This document shows, piece after piece, positions 5,654-9,742 of a stretch of 9,742 bases of DNA. The DNA lies in assembly GCA_947174295.1 (NCBI GenBank), contig CAMWIG010000064.1, positions 1 through 9,742 on the forward strand. The letters run 5' to 3'. Under the pieces are notes generated by a model, which was not told the origin of the DNA, searched no databases, and saw only the letters and a program-made list of their open reading frames with translations. Source of the DNA: an uncultured Alistipes sp. (lineage in GTDB: Bacteria; Bacteroidota; Bacteroidia; Bacteroidales; Rikenellaceae). Positions within the stretch are counted from its first letter, which is position 1, and every line of letters begins with the position of its first letter. Both the position numbers and the translations under genes were made by a program.

Positions 5654-6241
5654 TCAGTAAATTTCGCCCATCGCCTTCCGAACGCTCCGCGCGACCTGCA
5701 CGGCAAAACGCTCCGGCAACCGGCCGTTCATGCGGCGTGTACCTGCGATTTCCACCGAGCGCACCTTCATGCCGGCGGTTCGAAGCACCTCGCCGACACT
5801 GCGCACGGCGCCACGGCTCTGTCCGCACAATACGTTGAACGGCCACGGCGTGGTGCATGCCGCGATTACCACGGCCCGACGGCCTTTCAGTCTCGGCTGC
5901 GGGATGCCGCTCGGCGATTCTCCCATGAAAACGGGCACCGTCCGCTCGAATATCATCTTCAAACGCGCCGACATGCCGCCCCAGTAGGTGGGCGTTCCCA
6001 CTATCAGCACATCGGCCACGCGTATCTGCTCGGCCACGCGGTGGGCGGCATCCTCGGGAAGCGCACAGCGGCCGGTCGTGCGGCAGCACATGCAGCCCGT
6101 GCACGGCGCCACGCCGGCTGCATAACAGTCGATGCGCGCGACCTCCGCGCCGGCGCCGGCGGCCGCCTTTTCCGCTGCCGCAAGCGCCTGCGCCACGATG
6201 CCTGCCGGACGGGGCGAGCCGTTGATTACAAGTACTTTCAT
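5654..6241 (-). CDS. flavodoxin-fold NAD(P)H-dependent oxidoreductase with a cysteine cluster (iron-sulfur flavoprotein-like)
   Basis: An FMN-binding reductase of the flavodoxin-like/NADPH-dependent FMN reductase superfamily, 195 residues, cytoplasmic. The N-terminal strand and phosphate loop are MKVLVINGSPRPAGI (1-15). PTYWGGMSARLK (84-95) is the second FMN contact region typical of this group. Between them, PCTGCMCCRTTGRC (46-59) contains Cys47, Cys50, Cys53 and Cys59 in a C-x2-C-x2-C-x5-C spacing, plus Cys52. That compact motif holds a 4Fe-4S cluster in archaeal and clostridial iron-sulfur flavoproteins, so electron transfer rather than plain quinone reduction is plausible. Many relatives carry similar cysteines without a proven cluster. 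The electron donor and acceptor are unknown. It starts 7 bases after the ABC-F stop and precedes rlmB by 27 bases, clearly in one unit, though a functional tie to those genes is not evident. Confidence 0.85.
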   Translation of the reverse strand: MKVLVINGSPRPAGIVAQALAAAEKAAAGAGAEVARIDCYAAGVAPCTGCMCCRTTGRCALPEDAAHRVAEQIRVADVLIVGTPTYWGGMSARLKMIFERTVPVFMGESPSGIPQPRLKGRRAVVIAACTTPWPFNVLCGQSRGAVRSVGEVLRTAGMKVRSVEIAGTRRMNGRLPERFAVQVARSVRKAMGEIY

Positions 6242-6248
6242 ATGCAGG

Positions 6249-8183
6249 CTATCCCTCCTCTACTATCTCCAACTCGTAGGAGGCCTTCTCCCACTCGTGC
6301 ATCTGATGGTCGTACTGCGCTTTGAGGTCGTTGTAGGCCTTGTAGTCCGACTCGTTGTACTCGGCAGCCGCGGCGAAGCGGGCATCGTACTCGGCGATGC
6401 GGCGCTCGATGTCGGCCAGCGACGCTTCGACGGTCTCGACAGCCTTGCGCAGCTTGCGCAGCAGCTTCTCCTGCTCCTTCTTCTGCTCGTAGGAGAGCTT
6501 TCCGGCACCCGCCTCGGGTTTCGGCGCAGCGGCGGCAGCGGGCGCGGCTTTGCGCTCGACCTCCTGCAAGCTGTCGAGCCGGCGCTTTTCGAGGAAATAG
6601 TATATTCCGCCCAGATACTCCTTCACGCCGCCGTCGCGGAACTCGTAGACCTTCTGCACCATGCCGTCCAGGAACTCGCGGTCGTGCGACACGACGACGA
6701 CCGTTCCGTCGTACTTCATGATTGCGTTTTTCAGTATGTCCTTCGAGCGCATGTCCATGTGGTTCGTGGGCTCGTCGAGAATCAGCAGGTTGTGCGGTTC
6801 GAGCATCAGCGCCGCCAGCGCCAGACGCGACCGCTCGCCGCCCGAGAGCACCTTCACCTTCTTGTCGATATCCTCGCCGCGGAAGAGGAACGCACCGAGA
6901 ATGTCGCGCAGACGGGTGCGGATATCGCCCACGGCCACGCGGTCGAGAGTATCGTAGACCGTAAGCTCGCCGTTCATCAAATCCTCCTGATTCTGGGCAT
7001 AGTAACCTATGTTGACATTCGCGCCGATGCGCACCGAGCCTTCGGTGGGCGCGAGCATGCCGACCAGAATCTTCGCCAGCGTGGTCTTGCCCTCGCCGTT
7101 GCGGCCCACGAGCGCTATCTTGTCGCCCTTGGCTATGGTGAAGTCCGCGCCGCTGAACACGTGTTTCGCACCGAACGACATTCCCGTCTCCTTAATCTCG
7201 GCCACGACCTGCCCCGAGCGCGGCGCAGGCGGGAACTTTATGTTGAGCGTCGCCAAATCCTCCTCGTCGACCTCGATGCGCTCGATGCGTTCCAGCTGCT
7301 TGATGCGCGACTGCACCTGATTGGACTTCGTAGGCTTGTAGCGGAACTTCTCGATGAACTCCTCGGTCTTCTCGATCATGCGCTGCTGGTTCTCGTAGGC
7401 GGCCATCTGCTGCGCCCGGCGCTCGGCCCGCAGAACGACGTATTTCGAATAGGGAACCTTGTAGTCGTAAATCTTGCCCAGCGAGAGCTCCACCGTGCGC
7501 GTGGTCACGTTGTCGAGGAACGCGCGGTCGTGCGAAATCAGCAGCACGGCGCCGTTGTAGTTGCGCAGGTACTCCTCCAACCACTGTATCGACTCGATGT
7601 CGAGGTGGTTCGTCGGCTCGTCGAGCAGGAATATCGACGGACGGCGCAGCAGCAGCTTCGCCAGCTCGATGCGCATGCGCCAGCCGCCCGAGAACTCGCT
7701 CGTCGCGCGGTCGAAGTCCTCGCGGCGGAATCCCAGACCGAGCAGCGTCTTCTCGATATCGGCCTCGCGGGTCTCGCCGCCCAGAATGTGGTAGTGGTCG
7801 TTGGCGTCGTTCAGACGGTGCAGAAGCTGTTCGTAGCCGGCCGACTCGTAGTCGGTGCGCTCGGCTATCTCGCGCGTCAGGCGCTCGATTTCGGCTTCGA
7901 GACGCAGCACCTCTTCGAATGCCTTCTCGGTCTCGTCGCGCAGAGTCGTGGTGTCGGCCACCTTCATCTGCTGCGGCAGATAGCCTATCGTGCACTCGCC
8001 GTTGCGCGTCACGGCACCCGATGTCGGCTCCTGCTCGCCGGTGATGATGCGCAGCAGCGTCGTCTTGCCCGCTCCGTTCTTTCCCACCAGACCTATGCGG
8101 TCCTTGGGGTTGATGAGGAACGATATGTCGTCGAATAACGTCCAGCCTCCGTAGCTGACCGTAAGATTGTCGAGTGAAATCAT
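6249..8183 (-). CDS. ABC-F family ATP-binding cassette protein
   Basis: A soluble tandem-ATPase protein that acts on ribosomes rather than membranes; ABC-F proteins bind the E site and influence peptidyl-tRNA positioning. It is 644 residues with no membrane segments. Cassette 1 has Walker A GKNGAGKT (34-41), signature SGGWR (165-169) and Walker B FLLDEPTNHLD (185-195) with Glu189. The inter-domain linker (about 240-320) has the charged KSNQVQSRIKQLERIERI (287-304). Cassette 2 has Walker A GRNGEGKT (360-367), signature LSGGERSR (446-453) and Walker B ILDEPTNHMD (468-477) with Glu471. An Ala/Pro-rich hinge (546-560) leads to a charged C-terminal coiled coil (about 563-640), as in Uup and YheS-type members. 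The layout suggests a housekeeping factor rather than an antibiotic-resistance variant, but that is inference. The start overlaps the rpe stop (ATGA), implying translational coupling. Confidence 0.95.
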   Translation of the reverse strand: MISLDNLTVSYGGWTLFDDISFLINPKDRIGLVGKNGAGKTTLLRIITGEQEPTSGAVTRNGECTIGYLPQQMKVADTTTLRDETEKAFEEVLRLEAEIERLTREIAERTDYESAGYEQLLHRLNDANDHYHILGGETREADIEKTLLGLGFRREDFDRATSEFSGGWRMRIELAKLLLRRPSIFLLDEPTNHLDIESIQWLEEYLRNYNGAVLLISHDRAFLDNVTTRTVELSLGKIYDYKVPYSKYVVLRAERRAQQMAAYENQQRMIEKTEEFIEKFRYKPTKSNQVQSRIKQLERIERIEVDEEDLATLNIKFPPAPRSGQVVAEIKETGMSFGAKHVFSGADFTIAKGDKIALVGRNGEGKTTLAKILVGMLAPTEGSVRIGANVNIGYYAQNQEDLMNGELTVYDTLDRVAVGDIRTRLRDILGAFLFRGEDIDKKVKVLSGGERSRLALAALMLEPHNLLILDEPTNHMDMRSKDILKNAIMKYDGTVVVVSHDREFLDGMVQKVYEFRDGGVKEYLGGIYYFLEKRRLDSLQEVERKAAPAAAAAPKPEAGAGKLSYEQKKEQEKLLRKLRKAVETVEASLADIERRIAEYDARFAAAAEYNESDYKAYNDLKAQYDHQMHEWEKASYELEIVEEG

Positions 8184-8833
8184 CGTATGTTCAGTAGTTT
8201 TTCAATTTCCGCAACGGGATTTTCCGCTCCGAACACGGCGCTGCCGGCGACTATGGCGTCGGCGCCCGCCGCGAAGACCTCGGCGGCGTTGGCGGCCGAG
8301 ATGCCGCCGTCGACCTCCAAAATCGTCCCCGTGCCCGCGAGGTCTATCATCCGCCGCAGGTCGCGTATCTTCGCCGTCGAGGAGGGGATGTATTTCTGTC
8401 CGCCGAAACCGGGCTCCACGCTCATCAGCAGCACGAGGTCGGCATCCTCCAACACGCCGTCGAGCACCCCGACCGGCGTGGCCGGCTTAATCGACACGCC
8501 GGCCCGCACGCCGAGACGGCGTATCGAGCGCAGACACCCGCGTATGTCGGCCGCGGCCTCGCAGTGCACCGTCACGATGTCGGCGCCAGCCTCGACGAAA
8601 CGTTCGACGTAGCGCTCGGGCTCCACAATCATCAGGTGGACGTCGAGCACCTTTCGCGTGGCCCGCCGCACGGGCTTCATCACCGGGAAGCCGAACGATA
8701 TGTTCGGCACGAACACGCCGTCCATGACGTCGATATGCAGCCACTGCGCAGCGCTGCCGTCTATCATCTTCGTGTCGCGTTCCAGATTGCCGAAGTCGGC
8801 CGAAAGCATCGAGGGGGAGACTATACGTTGCAT
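8180..8833 (-). CDS. rpe: ribulose-phosphate 3-epimerase
   Basis: Interconverts D-ribulose 5-phosphate and D-xylulose 5-phosphate in the pentose-phosphate pathway, a metal-dependent TIM-barrel enzyme in the cytoplasm. It is 217 residues, the normal length. Metal and catalytic positions are intact: SPSMLSADF (6-14), LHIDVMDGVFVPN (32-44) with His33 and Asp35, DVHLMI (64-69) with His66, and EVDGGI (173-178) with Asp175. The phosphate-binding loops MSVEPGFGGQKYI (137-149) and VAGSAVF (about 194-200) are also present. It is the first gene of the minus-strand unit and overlaps the ABC-F start by four bases. A possible promoter (-7 at 8973-8980) gives a leader of about 130 bases that is GC-rich and hairpin-prone, then turns AT-rich before the ATG. 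Nothing in the enzyme itself is unusual. Confidence 0.96.
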   Translation of the reverse strand: MQRIVSPSMLSADFGNLERDTKMIDGSAAQWLHIDVMDGVFVPNISFGFPVMKPVRRATRKVLDVHLMIVEPERYVERFVEAGADIVTVHCEAAADIRGCLRSIRRLGVRAGVSIKPATPVGVLDGVLEDADLVLLMSVEPGFGGQKYIPSSTAKIRDLRRMIDLAGTGTILEVDGGISAANAAEVFAAGADAIVAGSAVFGAENPVAEIEKLLNIR

Positions 8834-8859
8834 TCCTAATTACAGTTTTCGATTCCGCA

Positions 8860-8938
8860 CGGCGGTGTACCGACAGCCGCCGGCAACTCCCGCGGCATCG
8901 GCCCGCAGGCCCGGCCGAAGCAGCCGCGAGGGTCGGCC
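8860..8938 (-). promoter_or_regulatory. hairpin-rich leader of the rpe operon
   Basis: On the minus-strand leader, GGCCGA (8913-8918, plus-strand sense) can pair with either of two TCGGCC copies, 8898-8903 or 8933-8938, so two hairpins exclude each other. Each copy sits in a 10-base direct repeat, TCGGCCCGCA. Nearer the gene, CGGCGGTGT (8860-8868) pairs with ACAgCCGCCG (8873-8882) around an ACCG loop. No T-run follows, so transcription termination is not clearly indicated. Confidence 0.35.
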
Positions 8939-8972
8939 CGCACCTTGCGCGGTTACCTTGATTATCGCAATA

Positions 8973-8980
8973 CAAAAATA
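8973..8980 (-). promoter_or_regulatory. Bacteroidetes -7 element for the rpe operon
   Basis: Read on the minus strand this is TATTTTTG, a match to TAnnTTTG, in an AT-rich patch about 140 bases before the rpe start codon. No convincing -33 TTTG is seen at the usual spacing. It diverges from the aroQ promoter, with 54 bases between the two -7 elements. Confidence 0.45.
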
Positions 8981-9034
8981 CAAAACAATTCACAAATTCT
9001 GCCGAAGATGTATGAATTTTGTTCGAAATATGTT

Positions 9035-9042
9035 TACCTTTG
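9035..9042 (+). promoter_or_regulatory. Bacteroidetes -7 element for aroQ
   Basis: TACCTTTG matches TAnnTTTG and lies 25 bases before the aroQ ATG, giving a very short leader. TTTTG at 9017-9021 resembles a -33 box but is only 13 bases away, closer than usual. The position of this element inside the upstream open frame supports the 9068 start for AroQ. Confidence 0.65.
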
Positions 9043-9067
9043 TGTGATTGAATTAACCGTATTCCGC

Positions 9068-9514
9068 ATGAAAATCCTGATTCTCAACGGGCCGAATCTC
9101 AACTTGCAGGGTCGTCGCGACACGTCAGTGTACGGCACTGCGACCTTCGAGGAGTATCTGCAATCGCTGCGCGAGCGCTATGCGCAGGTCGACATCGACT
9201 ACATGCAATCCAATGTCGAGGGCGAACTTATCGACGCCCTGCACGACTCGATGGGCCGCTTCGACGCCGTGGTGCTCAACGCCGGAGGCTACACCCACAC
9301 GTCGGTCGCGCTGCGCGATGCCGTGTCTGCCGTGACCACCCCCGTAATCGAGGTCCACATATCGTCGATTCTCGCCCGCGAGGAGTTCCGCCGCACGTCG
9401 CTGCTGGCCGGCGTCGCAGTCGGCTCGATTATGGGCTTCGGCCTGGAATCGTACCGGCTCGGAGTGGAAGCGGCTCTGGAAATTCAGAATTCGAAATTCA
9501 AAATTCAAAATTAA
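9068..9514 (+). CDS. aroQ: 3-dehydroquinate dehydratase, type II
   Basis: Third step of the shikimate pathway: dehydrates 3-dehydroquinate to 3-dehydroshikimate, leading to aromatic amino acids. Length is 148 residues, typical of the dodecameric type II enzyme. Key parts are NGPNLNLQGRRDTSVYG (7-23) with the active-site Arg17 and Tyr22, NAGGYTHTSVALRDAV (71-86) with Asn71 and His77, and EVHISSILAREEFRRTS (95-111) with Glu95, His97, Arg104 and Arg108. The start is set at 9068 because the canonical KILILNGPNLNL begins there and the promoter -7 lies just upstream; the frame stays open back to 8945 but that extension is not family-like. The conserved fold ends near residue 137. The last ten residues (IQNSKFKIQN) are encoded by a 7-base tandem repeat and look like an accidental tail. 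pyk follows after 162 bases. Confidence 0.95.
   Translation: MKILILNGPNLNLQGRRDTSVYGTATFEEYLQSLRERYAQVDIDYMQSNVEGELIDALHDSMGRFDAVVLNAGGYTHTSVALRDAVSAVTTPVIEVHISSILAREEFRRTSLLAGVAVGSIMGFGLESYRLGVEAALEIQNSKFKIQN
9481..9512 (+). repeat. 7-base tandem repeat, consensus AATTCAA, about 4.6 copies
   Basis: Units are AATTCAG (9481-9487), AATTCGA (9488-9494), AATTCAA (9495-9501), AATTCAA (9502-9508) and a partial AATT (9509-9512). The tract is very AT-rich inside a GC-rich gene and runs into the aroQ stop codon. Because seven is not a multiple of three, a gain or loss of one unit would change the frame of the aroQ tail. Confidence 0.85.
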
Positions 9515-9519
9515 CTCAC

Positions 9520-9540
9520 ACACAGCGGATTCTGTGTTTT
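9520..9540 (+). terminator. weak terminator-like hairpin after aroQ
   Basis: ACACAG (9520-9525) pairs with CTGTGT (9532-9537) around a 6-base loop, and the 3' arm runs into TTTT (9537-9540). It is short; it may give partial termination between aroQ and pyk rather than a full stop. Confidence 0.35.
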
Positions 9541-9541
9541 A

Positions 9542-9601
9542 CGGGTCGCGAAAGAGCCGGAAGCAGACCCGACAGGAACACACACGATACAGCCGGTATC
9601 G
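9542..9601 (+). promoter_or_regulatory. hairpins in the aroQ-pyk spacer
   Basis: CGGGTC (9542-9547) can pair with GACCCG (9566-9571), and CGATAC (9585-9590) with GTATCG (9596-9601) around AGCCG. With the GNRA hairpin at 9611-9626 they make a row of stems before pyk. No TAnnTTTG element is seen in this spacer, so pyk is probably transcribed from the aroQ promoter. Confidence 0.3.
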
Positions 9602-9610
9602 CGGCCCGAT

Positions 9611-9626
9611 GCCGCCGCAAGGCGGC
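9611..9626 (+). repeat. GNRA-loop hairpin, copy 2
   Basis: GCCGCC and GGCGGC flank a GCAA tetraloop: six pairs, about 50 bases before the pyk start. The inner 14 bases are identical to the hairpin at 3717-3730 after buk. Confidence 0.5.
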
Positions 9627-9676
9627 GGAAGCGGAAGCATGCCGGATCCACGAACCGAAATCAAAACACACACAAT

Positions 9677-9742
9677 ATGCAAAGACGCAAGAAAACGAAA
9701 ATCGTCGCTACGCTCTCCGACTTCCGATGCACCGAAGAGCTC
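9677..9742 (+). CDS. pyk: pyruvate kinase, N-terminal start (3' partial)
   Basis: Only 22 codons are inside the window. They begin RRKKTKIVATLSD, matching the N-terminal strand of pyruvate kinases (KxTKIVATxxx), and the following FRCTEEL resembles the Bacteroidales form, in which the GPAS of other bacteria is replaced by SDxRC. The enzyme makes pyruvate and ATP from phosphoenolpyruvate and ADP. The ATG at 9677 follows an A-rich leader (AAAACACACACAAT). An aroQ-pyk neighbourhood is, to my memory, common in Bacteroides, which supports the call. The rest of the gene is outside the window, so no catalytic residue can be checked. Confidence 0.78.
   Translation, partial: MQRRKKTKIVATLSDFRCTEEL

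Noticed and set aside
6132..8138. Long plus-strand open frame (about 668 codons) opposite the ABC-F gene
   Set aside because: A leucine/valine/histidine-rich shadow produced by the mirrored codon pattern of the ABC-F gene; the minus strand carries every Walker and signature motif.
8945..9067. 41-codon upstream extension of AroQ
   Set aside because: The extension is not family-like and overlaps the promoter -7 element at 9035-9042; the canonical N-terminus begins at 9068.
9481..9512. Possible CRISPR or insertion-site repeat
   Set aside because: Units of seven bases without spacers are a simple tandem repeat; no terminal inverted repeats, target duplication or cas genes are nearby.
1..9742. 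A defence island, prophage or other new multi-gene system
   Set aside because: All recognised proteins are housekeeping or fermentation enzymes with even composition; only the small RNA locus and the acidic protein remain unexplained.

Overview
The window reads as chromosomal DNA from a GC-rich member of the Bacteroidales, most likely Alistipes or another Rikenellaceae. Three things point there. Promoters have the Bacteroidetes -7 form TAnnTTTG (at 375, 3850, 3913 and 9035 on the plus strand, and 8973-8980 on the minus strand). Start codons follow A-rich leaders rather than strong Shine-Dalgarno sites. The gene pairs (ptb-buk, aroQ-pyk) are familiar from this order. The genus is inferred from composition and protein character; no database search was possible.

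Layout, plus strand first. 1-296 is the DNA-binding end of an OmpR/PhoB-type response regulator cut by the window edge. 441-3708 holds three acyl-phosphate genes in a row: acetate kinase (ackA), a phosphate acyl/butyryltransferase (ptb) and butyrate kinase (buk). Together they convert acyl-CoA to acid plus ATP, the last step of acetate, butyrate or branched-chain acid fermentation. A nested hairpin with a T-run (3744-3824) ends this unit. The next 350 bases have no convincing protein gene but contain two Bacteroidetes-type -7 elements, a long rod-shaped RNA fold (3924-4054) and a T-run (4083-4089). I read this as a small RNA gene of the 6S (SsrS) kind. 4181-4783 encodes a very acidic 200-residue protein I do not recognise.

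4784-4891 is a convergent terminator region. The minus-strand unit 8833-4892 then reads rpe (ribulose-phosphate 3-epimerase), an ABC-F ATPase, a flavodoxin-fold iron-sulfur-type flavoprotein and rlmB (23S rRNA methyltransferase). Spacing is tight (a 4-base ATGA overlap, then 7 bases, then 27 bases). It combines a pentose-phosphate enzyme with ribosome-associated factors and one redox protein.

8834-9067 is a divergent promoter region. On the plus strand it drives aroQ (type II dehydroquinase, 9068-9514), whose last codons are built from a 7-base tandem repeat. A 162-base hairpin-rich leader follows, then the first 22 codons of pyruvate kinase (9677 to the window end).

No mobile element, CRISPR array, rRNA or canonical tRNA was found. 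Most of the window is ordinary housekeeping DNA. The items most worth a second look are the 6S-like RNA locus, the heptanucleotide repeat fused to aroQ, the ackA-ptb-buk arrangement, and a short GNRA-loop hairpin that recurs in intergenic DNA.
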